The translations under genes and the position numbers were made by a program. Source: Paenibacillus chitinolyticus NBRC 15660 (GTDB lineage: Bacteria > Bacillota > Bacilli > Paenibacillales > NBRC-103111). Taken from it: a stretch of DNA of 64,000 bases. Of the stretch, positions 49,517-58,947 are shown one piece after another. Location of the stretch: NCBI RefSeq assembly GCF_000739915.1, contig NZ_BBJT01000002.1, forward strand, positions 744,001 through 808,000, given 5' to 3'. The notes beneath the pieces were generated by a model that saw only the letters and a program-made list of their open reading frames with translations, made no database searches and was not told the DNA's origin. Each line of letters opens with the position of its first letter. Position 1 is the first letter of the stretch.

Positions 49517-52141
49517 ATGACCAGCCTGCAAATTAATCCTCAGTCCCTGGCGGACCACTTGTTTGCCAGTACGGCGGACGGCCTTGCCTTGTATTCTCCG
49601 AACGGCGTTTGGATGCAGGTAAACGAAGCTTGGTACCGCCTGTGCGGCTATTCTCCGGAGGAACTCGCCCGCCTTACTTTAAAAGACCTTGTGCATCCGG
49701 ACGATTGGAAGGATGCACGGCCGGAAGCGCCCCTGCCGGACAGTTACGTACAAAAAGTACGCTTCTTTCATAAATCCAAGCGCGAAATCCCCGTTCTGCT
49801 TACAATAAGCCGTCTGACCGGGAATTCGCCCGAAACATCCCAGTGTTACGTCCTGCAAGCGTCCGAGCTCTCGCCCGTCCAAGATGACGTACAGACCTGG
49901 AACAGAATCAAGCGGCAGTACCGGCTGATGTCGGAGCATTCGCGGGATATCCTCTACCATACGGCCCCGGACGGGACGATTCTGGACTGCGCGCCTACCA
50001 TCCGTCGGATACTGGGATATTCTCCGGACGAGCTCATCGGGAACACCGAGGATGTGCTTTACTGCTTCCCCTCCGGTTTACAAACAGAGCAGTCCGATTC
50101 CGCCGTAAATGAAGAATATGCGCGGCAGGTCAAATTGCTTCACAAAGACGGCCGCCACATCTGGTTCGACTTAACCGTGAAGACAATAATCGGCGACAAC
50201 GGCGAGGAGCTTATTCTGAAAATCGGCCAAGAAATCTCGGACCGCAAAAAGAACGAACAATTCATAGCGGAAGCCCAGCGCATCGCTCTGATGGGAAGCT
50301 GGGAATGGGACATTTCAAGCAACGAGATTCTTTTCTCGGACCAATTCTTCCGGGTGTCGGGAATTGATCCGGCAAGCGCTGCTGTCCACGGCATCCTGAG
50401 CCTGGTCAGCGAAGATTTCCACCCTGTTTTTAAAGAAGAACTGGATAAAGCCTTGGTGAACAAGGAGCTCAGTTTCGAGTACCGGAGACGGAAGGAAACC
50501 GGAGAAGACATCTACCTGCATATCCGCGGCCTTGTTACGTACTCGGACCAGGGAATTCCTCTTAAAATCAACGGCACGATTCAAGATATTACGGACCGCA
50601 AGCTCGTTGAACGCAAGCTTCAGGAAACGGTCGAACGCTATACATCGCTGAAAAAATATAACCACGACGCCGTTTTTTCGCTGGATTTGGAAGGAAAAAT
50701 TCTGAACACCAATCTGATGGCCCAGGAAATGACGGGTTATGCGGTTCACGAAATGATCGGCGTCTGCTTCACGAAGCTGTTCGGCACGGAAGATATTACG
50801 GAGATCCTTGAGGCTTCCTTAAAGGACACCTCCGCCGATAAACACATCGACAAAATTACGGACAAGTACGGCAATTCCGTGGAAGTGCTGACAACGATCG
50901 CCCCCATCATCATCAGTGAAGCGAACGTCGGGTATTACATTATCGCCAAAGATATCCGGGAACAGAAGAAGCTGATGATCGAGAAGGAAAGCGCGGAAGC
51001 CACAAACAAAGCCAAAGGCGAGTTTCTGGCCATGATGAGTCACGAAATCCGCACACCTATGAATGCGGTGATCGGCATGACGGATCTTCTGCTTGAAACG
51101 ACGTCCTTCAACTCGGAGCAGAGAGAATACTTGAATATCATCCGCAAAAGCGGCGACACGCTGCTCGGCATCATCAACGATATTCTGGACTTCTCCAAAA
51201 TCGAATCGGGCGTAACCGAATTGGTCGAAGAGCCGTTCGATCTCCGCACCTGCATCCTGGAGTCCGTCGATCTTCTGACGCCCAAAGCGATAGAAAAAAA
51301 TCTCGAGATGATCTGCGCCATGAGCCAGAATATGCCGTCCACCCTGCTGGGCGACGCCAAACGGTTAAAGCAGGTGCTCATTAACCTGATCGGGAACGCC
51401 GTGAAATTCACGAGTACGGGAAACATCACGGTTTCCGTCAAAAAACAAGCCCAGTCGCAGGGAACCGTAGACCTGTTGTTCCAGATTAAAGATACGGGAA
51501 TCGGAATTCCGAAGGAAAAAGCCGACAAGCTGTTCCAGCCTTTCTATCAGCTGGATAATTTCATGACACGCGAAACGGAGGGAACCGGGCTCGGACTCGC
51601 CATCTGCAAGAAGCTGGTCCAGCTCATGGGAGGCGATATCTGGATAGAGCAGTCGGATGAACCCGGCGCTCATTTCCTCTTCAACGTCGTTCTGAAAGAA
51701 GCGGCGCAGGAGGCGGTTCCGTTTCCTAAAGACAAGACGGCGGCGGAGAAAGCTTCCGGCCACTCTCTCAAAATCCTCGTTGCGGAAGACAATCGGATCA
51801 ATCAGCTCGTGCTCGTCAAAATGCTCACCAACCAGGGCCATACCGTCCGCGTGGTGGACAACGGCAGCGAGGTCGTCGAAGCGGCACTGACCGAACGGTA
51901 CGATATCGTGTTTATGGATGTGCACATGCCGGAAATAAACGGCCTGGATGCGGCGCGGATGATTAAGGAAGCGCTTAGGCCCGAAGAATATCCGATCATC
52001 GTGGCCGTTACGGCCAACGCGCTCAAAGGCGACCGGGAAAAATGCCTTGCGGCCGGCATGGACGACTATATCAGCAAGCCGATATTCAGCCGGACCGTCA
52101 ACGAAACGATCCAGAAATTTTTCTCGTTCCAGCAGGCGTAA
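49517..52141 (+). CDS. Hybrid sensor histidine kinase with four PAS domains and receiver
   Basis: Cytosolic hybrid kinase of about 874 aa without membrane helices. Order: PAS about 8-110 (ADGLALYSPNGVWMQVNEAW), PAS about 130-245 (RDILYHTAPDGTILDCAP), PAS with PAC about 250-370 (GSWEWDISSNEILFSDQFFR), PAS about 378-490, HisKA with His about 508 (MMSHEIRTPMNAVIG), HATPase_c (LIGNAVKFTSTG, DTGIGIPKEKADKLF, GTGLGLAICKKL), and a C-terminal REC with Asp about 800 (VFMDVHMPEINGLDAARM). The start is uncertain between ATG 49517 and ATG 49469. No Hpt or output gene adjoins, so the phosphorelay partner is elsewhere. Confidence 0.93.
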   Translation: MTSLQINPQSLADHLFASTADGLALYSPNGVWMQVNEAWYRLCGYSPEELARLTLKDLVHPDDWKDARPEAPLPDSYVQKVRFFHKSKREIPVLLTISRLTGNSPETSQCYVLQASELSPVQDDVQTWNRIKRQYRLMSEHSRDILYHTAPDGTILDCAPTIRRILGYSPDELIGNTEDVLYCFPSGLQTEQSDSAVNEEYARQVKLLHKDGRHIWFDLTVKTIIGDNGEELILKIGQEISDRKKNEQFIAEAQRIALMGSWEWDISSNEILFSDQFFRVSGIDPASAAVHGILSLVSEDFHPVFKEELDKALVNKELSFEYRRRKETGEDIYLHIRGLVTYSDQGIPLKINGTIQDITDRKLVERKLQETVERYTSLKKYNHDAVFSLDLEGKILNTNLMAQEMTGYAVHEMIGVCFTKLFGTEDITEILEASLKDTSADKHIDKITDKYGNSVEVLTTIAPIIISEANVGYYIIAKDIREQKKLMIEKESAEATNKAKGEFLAMMSHEIRTPMNAVIGMTDLLLETTSFNSEQREYLNIIRKSGDTLLGIINDILDFSKIESGVTELVEEPFDLRTCILESVDLLTPKAIEKNLEMICAMSQNMPSTLLGDAKRLKQVLINLIGNAVKFTSTGNITVSVKKQAQSQGTVDLLFQIKDTGIGIPKEKADKLFQPFYQLDNFMTRETEGTGLGLAICKKLVQLMGGDIWIEQSDEPGAHFLFNVVLKEAAQEAVPFPKDKTAAEKASGHSLKILVAEDNRINQLVLVKMLTNQGHTVRVVDNGSEVVEAALTERYDIVFMDVHMPEINGLDAARMIKEALRPEEYPIIVAVTANALKGDREKCLAAGMDDYISKPIFSRTVNETIQKFFSFQQA

Positions 52142-52166
52142 CACCGGCATGCGGCGATATACACAC

Positions 52167-52213
52167 AAAAGCTCCGTACAGGCTGCTGGCAGCAGCTTGT
52201 ACGGAGCTTTTTG
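52167..52213. terminator. Bidirectional terminator
   Basis: AAAAGCTCCGTACA/TGTACGGAGCTTTT stem with an inner hairpin, between the convergent hybrid kinase and bshB2-like genes. Confidence 0.85.
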
Positions 52214-52226
52214 GCGTATTTTTTCG

Positions 52227-52928
52227 CTAAATCAAATCATCCAGTACGTATTCTTCTTTGCGGACCGGATTCTTCTCGCCGCGCAGCCAGACGAGTCCGA
52301 AGCTTTCATAAGGAAAATCTTTGCTCTCTTGGAGCGTTTCGCTTCCGCCGAACGCTTTCTCCACGGAAAACCGCTGGGACCGGTGCGCCAGAAGCGCCTG
52401 GGCTTTGATCTTCCAGTAGGGCGCCGTTTCGAGCCGGACCACAGAAGGCGCATCCGCCATATCGCGATAAGAAGGCAGGTTGTAATAGTACTTCTGAACA
52501 TGAGGACAACGTCCGCCGAGAACGGCTTCGTTTACCGCATGATGGATGGCGATGTGATCCGGGTGGCCGCTGATTCCGTCTTCCGGGAATGTGACGACGA
52601 CGGACGCTCCCGTTTCGTTCAGGAATTCGGCCACCGCATCCGCCAGCGCCGGCCTGTCCATCCCGGCCAGCTTGCCGTCCGGCAGCCCGAGGTGCATCAC
52701 GTCCGATACGCCCAGCAGATCGCAGGCGGTCTGCAGCTCGACTTCCCGCGCGTCGGCTAACTGCTCCGGGGTCATGGGACCGAGCGGTCCCGGTCTCCCC
52801 GCATCTCCGCGCGTAGCGCAGAGCAGTACGCTGCGTATTCCCCGATCCGCCAGAGAGCGGATCAGACAGGCGCTCCCGAACGATTCGTCGTCGGGATGCG
52901 CGTATATAAAAGCAACGACAGGGGCCAT
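52227..52928 (-). CDS. bshB2: PIG-L deacetylase, BshB2-like (bacillithiol biosynthesis)
   Basis: Zinc deacetylase of 233 aa, LmbE/PIG-L family. N-terminal AHPDDESFGSA holds the zinc ligands and catalytic Asp, and VVVTFPEDGISGHPDHIAIHHAV carries the third ligand. The length and these blocks fit BshB2, which removes acetyl from GlcNAc-malate in bacillithiol synthesis. A bacillithiol disulfide reductase-like gene (ypdA, 56989) is 4 kb away, supporting this over other LmbE substrates. Confidence 0.87.
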   Translation of the reverse strand: MAPVVAFIYAHPDDESFGSACLIRSLADRGIRSVLLCATRGDAGRPGPLGPMTPEQLADAREVELQTACDLLGVSDVMHLGLPDGKLAGMDRPALADAVAEFLNETGASVVVTFPEDGISGHPDHIAIHHAVNEAVLGGRCPHVQKYYYNLPSYRDMADAPSVVRLETAPYWKIKAQALLAHRSQRFSVEKAFGGSETLQESKDFPYESFGLVWLRGEKNPVRKEEYVLDDLI

Positions 52929-52968
52929 AGGTACCCGTCTCCTTCCGGTTATTAACTCAAAGCCGTTT

Positions 52969-53244
52969 TCACAGCCGGTTTAGCACGATTTCTTCGGCGA
53001 TGCCGTCTACGCGGAGATCTTTGCCGTCCAGATACCAGACGTCTTTTTCTTCCATAAAAAAGGTGATGCCGCCGGCTTCTGCCGTCACGGCCGGATAATG
53101 CGGAGTATCTTTAATGATCCCGAATGAAAAGGCATCCTCGCCCCCGCCGCTGTAACGCACAAAAATGCGCACATGATCTCCGTCGCCAAACCCCCAGTCT
53201 TTCCTGAAAAGATCCGACGCGGCTTCCGTGACCTTGATTTGCAT
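52969..53244 (-). CDS. HesB/IscA-like protein, YneR type
   Basis: Protein of 91 aa with the HesB/IscA fold pattern (IKVTEAASDLFRKDWGFGDGDHVRIFVRYSGGGEDAFSFGI), but it lacks the three Cys ligands of true A-type Fe-S carriers, as in the Bacillus YneR branch. It therefore probably does not carry a cluster. The ATG at 53244 follows GGAGGGG; the longer frame to 53574 has no ribosome binding site. Role unknown. Confidence 0.85.
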   Translation of the reverse strand: MQIKVTEAASDLFRKDWGFGDGDHVRIFVRYSGGGEDAFSFGIIKDTPHYPAVTAEAGGITFFMEEKDVWYLDGKDLRVDGIAEEIVLNRL

Positions 53245-53450
53245 ACTCAAGCCCCTCCTTCTGATGACTATCTGAATCCCGTGTTCACGATGAGTCCGGC
53301 TATGTAAATGTTTCCGTTCCGGACCCGGTTTCGATCCGCCTTCCTCCTTATTATAAACCGTACAAGGCCGTGCCGCGCAAGTGCCGTTTGTTTTCTCCGG
53401 CCTTAGGACGGGTATGTATAGGTAACCCACACATATAGGAGGGAATGGAC

Positions 53451-53624
53451 ATGGAACAGCCCAAAGGACAAGAAGTGCGCAACGAGAAAAATCCCGATCA
53501 CAATTCTCCCGAGCAGGAGCGTAAGGTGGACCGCAAGCAGGACATCGAGCCTCAGGCGGAGGAATGGAATACACGCAACAAGATCAGCGGCACTCATCAG
53601 GACGAGAACAGCCGCAATTTGTAA
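53451..53624 (+). CDS. Small acidic hydrophilic protein, 57 aa
   Basis: Starts MEQPKGQEVRNEKNPDHN and is rich in Glu, Gln, Asn, Lys and Arg with no Cys, hydrophobic segment or signal peptide; probably disordered. Of two ATGs, 53451 has AGGAGGG at correct spacing. A perfect terminator follows at 53653-53692. Small, charged proteins of this kind are common in spores and stress responses; I do not recognise the family. Confidence 0.68.
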   Translation: MEQPKGQEVRNEKNPDHNSPEQERKVDRKQDIEPQAEEWNTRNKISGTHQDENSRNL

Positions 53625-53652
53625 GGACGCAAGCCCTGCATGGCAGAAAAAG

Positions 53653-53692
53653 AAAAAAAGCGCCGGGATTGAAAAATCCCCGGCGCTTTTTG
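53653..53692. terminator. Bidirectional terminator
   Basis: AAAAAGCGCCGGG.ATT / AATCCCCGGCGCTTTTT hairpin between the convergent small-protein and aminopeptidase genes. Confidence 0.85.
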
Positions 53693-53706
53693 CTTGGAAT
53701 AACTCC

Positions 53707-54936
53707 TTAGACCCAGTTGCCTTTGCGGAAGATCGGCTCGATAGTCCCGTCCGCGAGTTCCCCGTCGATGTCGAGATCGGCGGAGCCGACCATAAAGTCG
53801 ACGTGCGTCAGGCTCACGTTGGCTCCTCTCGCCAGAAGTTCCTCCTGGCTCATCTTGGTCCCGTTCTCCAGGGTGAACGGGTAGGCGCTTCCGACGGCAA
53901 AGTGGCAGGACGCATTCTCGTCGATACCGGTGTTGTAGAAAATCCGGTTCAGGTTCGAAATCGGCGAATCGTGCGGCACCAGCGCCACTTCCCCGAGACG
54001 TTTCGCCCCCTCGTCGGTATCGAACAGGGATTTGAGATGCTCCTGTCCGACTTCGGCGGAATAATCCACCACGATTCCATCCTTGAACGTAAGCTTGAAC
54101 TTATCGACCAGACGGCCGCCCAGATTCAGCGGCATCGTGCTTGATACGGTGCCGTTGACTCCGTCGCGCTTCGGCATGGTGAACACTTCTTCGGTCGGCA
54201 TGTTGGCGACGAAATAATCGCCCTGCTCGTTTTCTCCCCCGCCGCCGAGCCACAAATGGCCTTCGGGCAGCTCCACCGACAGGTCCGTTCCCGGCGCTTT
54301 ATAGTGCAGACGGCGGTACTTCTTGCCGGTCAGCCGCTCATGCGTCTCGGACAACTGCGCAATGTGCTCTTTCCAGGCGGCGACCGGATCGTCTTTATCG
54401 ACACGGTTCATTTTAAAAAGCGTTTCCCACATGACGGAAACGCGTTCGTCCTCGGGCAGGTCGGCGAAAACTTTATCCGCCCACGCTTTAGTCGGCGCTT
54501 TGACGAGACACCAGCTAAACTTATGGTTGCGGACATAACCCTGGAAGCGTTGTCTTGCGATCGAGGCCGCTTTGCCTGCACGTGAAATCTTGCCTGTATC
54601 AATGCCTTTGAACAGCTCCGGATCGGGTACCTTGATGTTCAGCAGGGCTCCGTTGCCTTCGGCAAGCTGTTCCATCATTCTCGCCGTCCACTCCGGGTAG
54701 AAATCAAACGATTCGTCAGGTGCGGATTCGTACCGGATGCGTGTCGTCTGCTCGTCGCTCCAGTTCACCTCGACGAATTTGGCTCCCGCTTCGTAAGCTT
54801 TTCTTACGACATGACGCGTAAACTCCACACTTTCGATCGGCGATTCAATGTACAGAATCTGTCCCGGTTGAATGTTAACGCCAACTTTTACGACCAGTTC
54901 GGCATACTTCTCCAGTTGTTTCTGGAATGATGTCAT
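53707..54936 (-). CDS. M29 family aminopeptidase (AmpS/PepS-like)
   Basis: Metallo-aminopeptidase of 409 aa, cytosolic. The N-terminal KYAELVVKVGVNIQPGQILYIESPI is the M29 opening. The catalytic half contains VELPEGHLWLGGG, FVANMPTEEVFTMPKRDGVNGTVSS, ASCHFAVGSAYPF and the final LTHVDFMVGSADLDIDG, giving the Glu, His and Asp metal ligands. The ATG at 54936 follows GGGG-rich sequence; the upstream open frame to 55065 shows no family similarity. Single-gene unit. Confidence 0.94.
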   Translation of the reverse strand: MTSFQKQLEKYAELVVKVGVNIQPGQILYIESPIESVEFTRHVVRKAYEAGAKFVEVNWSDEQTTRIRYESAPDESFDFYPEWTARMMEQLAEGNGALLNIKVPDPELFKGIDTGKISRAGKAASIARQRFQGYVRNHKFSWCLVKAPTKAWADKVFADLPEDERVSVMWETLFKMNRVDKDDPVAAWKEHIAQLSETHERLTGKKYRRLHYKAPGTDLSVELPEGHLWLGGGGENEQGDYFVANMPTEEVFTMPKRDGVNGTVSSTMPLNLGGRLVDKFKLTFKDGIVVDYSAEVGQEHLKSLFDTDEGAKRLGEVALVPHDSPISNLNRIFYNTGIDENASCHFAVGSAYPFTLENGTKMSQEELLARGANVSLTHVDFMVGSADLDIDGELADGTIEPIFRKGNWV

Positions 54937-55277
54937 AAATGACAACCCCCTATGTAAATGATTACTGATGCACCCTTTTACTCTACTCCTCTGTCTCCAA
55001 AAAAGAAAGTTCCGCTCCATTTTCGTAAAGTCTTTTTGAATTTCTCCACTTTCCGCTGCTCTCATACAAGTCTCTTATAAGAAGTCCTTATTTTTAAGAA
55101 AAAGAGAGGAAACCGTAGAAAAACGATTATTAAAGCGCTATCATCGTCTTCTAATGAAATGAAACGCTCCCCTCTCTTCGTTATAATGTCTTTTAGTGAT
55201 CATCGGCCCCGGCTTTCCTGAGAGTGGAAAGTCACCTTTTTAACCAACTGACCCCATACCTGAGGAGGATTTTCAAC
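54937..55277. other. Intergenic region with SulP leader
   Basis: Divergent spacer of about 340 bp. A TATAAT at 55182-55187 is a likely -10 for the SulP gene. The leader after it folds a hairpin GGCTTTCC...GGAAAGTC (about 55214-55240) before GAGGAGG. I do not match it to a known riboswitch class. The remainder is AT-rich without a coding signal. Confidence 0.45.
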
Positions 55278-56732
55278 TTGCTTAGACAACTGAATAGAAC
55301 GTGGTTTTCCAATCCGCGCAGCGATATATTATCCGGGATTACGGTAGCGCTGGCGCTTATTCCGGAAGCGATCGCATTCTCGATTATCGCCGGAGTCGAT
55401 CCCATGGTCGGGCTTTACGCCTCGTTTACGATGGCGTTCGTCATTTCAATCTTTGGCGGCAGACCCGGCATGATTTCAGCGGCTACGGGCGCAATGGCGC
55501 TGGTCATGGCTCCGCTTGTCAAACAATACGGCCTGGAGTATTTGTTCGCCGCAACGGTTCTGACCGGAACCCTTCAATATATTCTCGGCCTGCTTAAGCT
55601 CGGCAAACTTGTCCGCTTCGTGCCCCAACCGGTTATGACCGGTTTCGTAAACGCCTTGGCGATCCTTATTTTCATGGCACAGCTCACTCATTTTGTCGGT
55701 CAAGGCTGGGTCATGTATGCCCTCGTCGGCGTAACCCTTGCCATCATTTACATTCTGCCGAGATTTACGAAGGCGATGCCATCCGCACTTGCGGCCATTA
55801 TCCTTGTTTCGATTGTCACCATTTCTTTCGGTATAGGGGTCAATACGGTCGGCGACATGGGCCGGATCACGAGCTCGCTGCCTTTGTTCCATGTGCCGCA
55901 AGTCCTGTTTACGTGGGATACCTTGAAAATTATTTTCCCGTATTCCCTGTCTCTCGCATTCGTCGGGATTCTCGAATCGCTGCTCACGGCTACGATCTTA
56001 GATGAAATGACCGACACGCCAAGCGATAAAAACCGGGAAGTCCGCGGTCAAGGCGCGGCCAATATCGTGACCGGCTTCTTCGGCGGAATGGCGGGCTGCG
56101 CCATGATCGGCCAATCCGTCATCAATATCAAATCCGGCGGGCGGACCCGGTTGTCCACGCTGGTTGCGGGTCTGTTCCTGCTGTTCCTGATCCTGGTACT
56201 CGGTCCCGTCGTCGAAAAAATTCCGATGGCGGCTCTCGTCGGTGTGATGATGATGGTCTCCATCGGAACGTTCGACTGGAAGTCCATCCCCCGCTTGACG
56301 AAAATTCCGCTGTCCGACGCGTTTGTTATGATCGTCACGGTCGCCATCGTTGTAGCGACTCACGACCTGTCCAAGGGAGTGTTCGCTGGCGTTCTGATCA
56401 GCGCCGTCGTTTTCGCCTGGAAAATGGCCAAGATCCGCGCAACGGCCAAGGTAAGTCCGGACGGAACCAAGACGTACACGGTATCCGGCCAGATGTTTTT
56501 CGGCACGATGACGCATTTCGTCGAGCAGTTCGACTACATGAACGATCCCGAGCGGATCACGATCGATTTTTCCCATTCCCACATTTGGGATCATTCGGCC
56601 GTCACGGCTATTTCCAAAGTGATGCTGAAATACGATCTTCTTCATAAAAAGGTGTCTATCACGGGGCTCAACGAAGAGAGCCGACGGCTCGTAGAGCGGG
56701 TCGGTCTTGCGGCCTCCGGCGGACACGGCTAA
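55278..56732 (+). CDS. SulP family anion transporter with STAS domain
   Basis: Membrane anion transporter of about 484 aa (bicarbonate, sulfate or other oxyanion). It shows the SulP signature near the N-terminus ([34 protein letters not shown]), the second half [25 protein letters not shown], and a C-terminal STAS domain (about 400-484, [17 protein letters not shown]). TTG 55278 is favoured as start, 9 nt after GAGGAGG; the frame opens at ATG 55224, before that ribosome binding site. Substrate cannot be decided; relatives include BicA-type Na+/HCO3- transporters. Confidence 0.92.
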   Translation: MLRQLNRTWFSNPRSDILSGITVALALIPEAIAFSIIAGVDPMVGLYASFTMAFVISIFGGRPGMISAATGAMALVMAPLVKQYGLEYLFAATVLTGTLQYILGLLKLGKLVRFVPQPVMTGFVNALAILIFMAQLTHFVGQGWVMYALVGVTLAIIYILPRFTKAMPSALAAIILVSIVTISFGIGVNTVGDMGRITSSLPLFHVPQVLFTWDTLKIIFPYSLSLAFVGILESLLTATILDEMTDTPSDKNREVRGQGAANIVTGFFGGMAGCAMIGQSVINIKSGGRTRLSTLVAGLFLLFLILVLGPVVEKIPMAALVGVMMMVSIGTFDWKSIPRLTKIPLSDAFVMIVTVAIVVATHDLSKGVFAGVLISAVVFAWKMAKIRATAKVSPDGTKTYTVSGQMFFGTMTHFVEQFDYMNDPERITIDFSHSHIWDHSAVTAISKVMLKYDLLHKKVSITGLNEESRRLVERVGLAASGGHG

Positions 56733-56733
56733 A

Positions 56734-56770
56734 GAAGCGCATTCCGGTTTTAACCGGGATGCGCTTTTTG
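56734..56770 (+). terminator. Rho-independent terminator of SulP gene
   Basis: AAGCGCATTCCGG/CCGGGATGCGCTT stem with TTTTAA loop and T-run. Confidence 0.8.
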
Positions 56771-56988
56771 TTGTACGCACGGGAGGCGTAACCTCCGGTT
56801 GCTGGCATCTACCGGTTCTCACTTACGTACGGAAGAGGAAGCCCGGTTATAGATACGCCAACCCGGCAGGTTGTTTTTTTATCTCCGATTGCGTTACTAT
56901 GGAATAAAAACCGTCGCTGCTTACTGTCAGACGCAAGTAGGAATATTTACGCCTGTCTTCATCCGTGACGGAAGGAGGCCACCATCTT

Positions 56989-57978
56989 ATGGAAGAAGTC
57001 ATCATTGTCGGAGCCGGCCCTTGCGGAATCTCGGCTGCCGTCGAATTGAAGAAAGCGGGCATCCCCGCGCTCGTGATCGAGAAGCACTGCATCGTGAATT
57101 CCATTTATTTGTACCCGACCCATCTCCAGTTTTTCAGCACGCCGGACCTGCTGGAAATCGGCGATATCCCGTTTACGACGCCGAGCGACAAGCCCAGCCG
57201 TCAGGAAGCTCTTTTTTATTACCGGAACGTTGCCCGGCATTTCGATTTGAACATCCGGAGCTACGAAGAAGTCACTTCCATCCGTAAGAAGGACGGCCAT
57301 TTTGTCGTCACGTCCGTGAATCGCGGCGGTCGGCAAATCGAAACCGAGGCGAAGCATGTGGTGATTTCAACCGGCTATTTCGATACGCCGAACCTGCTCG
57401 GAATCCCTGGGGAGGAGCTGCCGAAAGTAACCCATTATTACCGGGAGGCCCACCCTTATACGAATATGAAGGTCGCCATTATCGGCGGCAACAACTCGGC
57501 TATCGATGCGGCCCTTGATCTGATGCGCGTCGGCGCGGAAGTTACGGTCGTATATCGGCAGGAGCAGATGTCCCCATCCATCAAGCCTTGGGTGAGACCG
57601 ATTTTCGAGAGTATGGTTGCCAAGGGCCATATCCGCATGCTGTACGCCTCCCGTGTCGTCCGGATCGACGATCTGACGGTAACCGTCGACACGAACGGGT
57701 CGCAAACCGTGCTCGATAACGATTTCGTCCTGGCGCTCACCGGCTTCCGGCCCGACCGGACCTTGATGATCGAATCGGGCGTGGAGCTGCAGGGCGAACA
57801 TCTGAAGCCGCTCTATGATCCGGAGACGATGGAATCTAATGTGCCGGGTCTGTATGTCGCCGGCGTTATCGCCTCGGGCCACAACGCCAACGAGATTTTC
57901 ATCGAGACGGGCCGCAAACATGGCGTGGCGATCGCGCGGCATATCGCCTCGAAGGGGCACACCGATTTATCCAGCTAA
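56989..57978 (+). CDS. ypdA: YpdA family bacillithiol disulfide reductase-like flavoprotein
   Basis: FAD/NADPH oxidoreductase of 329 aa. N-terminal FAD Rossmann motif VGAGPCGISAAVELKKAG, then the YpdA signature YPTHLQFFSTPDLLEIGDIPF, a second nucleotide site VAIIGGNNSAIDAALDL for NADPH, and the C-terminal GVIASGHNANEIFIETGRKH. It lacks the CxxC of thioredoxin reductases, as YpdA does. The ATG at 56989 has GAAGGAGG about 10 nt upstream. In other Firmicutes YpdA reduces bacillithiol disulfide; the bshB2-like gene nearby fits. Confidence 0.92.
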   Translation: MEEVIIVGAGPCGISAAVELKKAGIPALVIEKHCIVNSIYLYPTHLQFFSTPDLLEIGDIPFTTPSDKPSRQEALFYYRNVARHFDLNIRSYEEVTSIRKKDGHFVVTSVNRGGRQIETEAKHVVISTGYFDTPNLLGIPGEELPKVTHYYREAHPYTNMKVAIIGGNNSAIDAALDLMRVGAEVTVVYRQEQMSPSIKPWVRPIFESMVAKGHIRMLYASRVVRIDDLTVTVDTNGSQTVLDNDFVLALTGFRPDRTLMIESGVELQGEHLKPLYDPETMESNVPGLYVAGVIASGHNANEIFIETGRKHGVAIARHIASKGHTDLSS

Positions 57979-58042
57979 ATTCTACCCGGCTGCCGCTGCC
58001 GCTGCCCGGTGGCAAGCGCCGCCGCGATAAGGAGGAATCCGC

Positions 58043-58765
58043 TTGTTCGAACGGAAGGATTACTTATTGACGATGATCACGCAAATGGCCGAAGCGATTG
58101 CAACCCGTATCTCCAAGCTTCGCAAAGAGAAGAAGCATGCGGAAGCTCTGGCCGAGCTCGGCGAGCTGTACGGCAGGATGCAGCTTCCGCCGTCCAAGCT
58201 GCTCGGCTCCGTCCCGGAGGAGGACGCCCTCCGCATGATGATGACGGGAGCCTCGCTGAGCGGCGAGAAGCTTCTGGCGGCCGGCAAGCTGCTCCGCGAG
58301 GAAGCGGACATTTACGAAGAAATGTCCGGGGAGCGCGAGGCTTATCAGCGCAGGGTCAATGCGCTGTATTTTTATTTGACGGCGGATGAGCTGGGCGCGA
58401 AATCGGACGACGTGTCCCTTCACGCGGAGATCGCCTACTTGAACCACCGGCTGAAAGCGTACCGCCAGCCCGCCGCTGTCCTGTACAAGCTCATGGAGTA
58501 CTGCTGCGCTGCGGGAAGCTATGACAAAGCGGAAAATCTCCTCTATGAGCTGAAAGGCAGAGATTCTTCGGGAGACGGAGAGCTTCCCGAGCGGGGCCTT
58601 GCCTTCTACAGGCGGCTGCTCGCTTGCAGCGACGAGAAGCTGCAAGCGGGCAAGCTTCCCCGCGACGAAGTCGAAGCGGGCCTCCGCGAGTGGCAGACCG
58701 CCTGGCCCCGGCTGTCGGCCGGAGGGACAGGCATCGCCCCTTCGGGGGCGGAGAGCGCGGGCTGA
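58043..58765 (+). CDS. DUF6483-like tetratricopeptide-type protein
   Basis: All-helical cytosolic protein of 240 aa, starting with a TTG 7 nt after AAGGAGG. The repeated helical pairs (EALAELGELYGRM..., LLREEADIYEEMSGEREAYQRRVNALYFYL, PAAVLYKLMEYCCAAGSYDKAENLLYEL) suggest TPR-like packing, and the N-terminal YLLTMITQMAEAIATRI matches small Firmicute DUF6483 proteins. The C-terminus becomes low-complexity. It follows ypdA by 65 bp, so they may be co-transcribed. Function unknown. Confidence 0.78.
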   Translation: MFERKDYLLTMITQMAEAIATRISKLRKEKKHAEALAELGELYGRMQLPPSKLLGSVPEEDALRMMMTGASLSGEKLLAAGKLLREEADIYEEMSGEREAYQRRVNALYFYLTADELGAKSDDVSLHAEIAYLNHRLKAYRQPAAVLYKLMEYCCAAGSYDKAENLLYELKGRDSSGDGELPERGLAFYRRLLACSDEKLQAGKLPRDEVEAGLREWQTAWPRLSAGGTGIAPSGAESAG

Positions 58766-58823
58766 CGGTCAGCCTGCTTCGTTCGCTCTGCTCCCCCCAA
58801 CGGCAGCAGAGCGCTTCGCCTGC

Positions 58824-58882
58824 AAAAAAAAGGACCGTTCCGTACAGCCTCTGCAGGCTGACACGAAACGGTCCTTTTTTTG
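58824..58882. terminator. Bidirectional terminator
   Basis: AAAAAAAGGACCGTT...AACGGTCCTTTTTTT stem between the convergent DUF6483 and GH85 genes. Confidence 0.85.
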
Positions 58883-58947
58883 TTGCCGCAATTTCTTCCG
58901 GATGCTTTGCAAATCCGTCGAATCCGTCAAATCTGTTAAACCCCGCC

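Noticed and set aside
55199-55270. SulP leader considered as a riboswitch
   Set aside because: It is short, with one clear hairpin and no conserved loop motifs that I can match to a known class.
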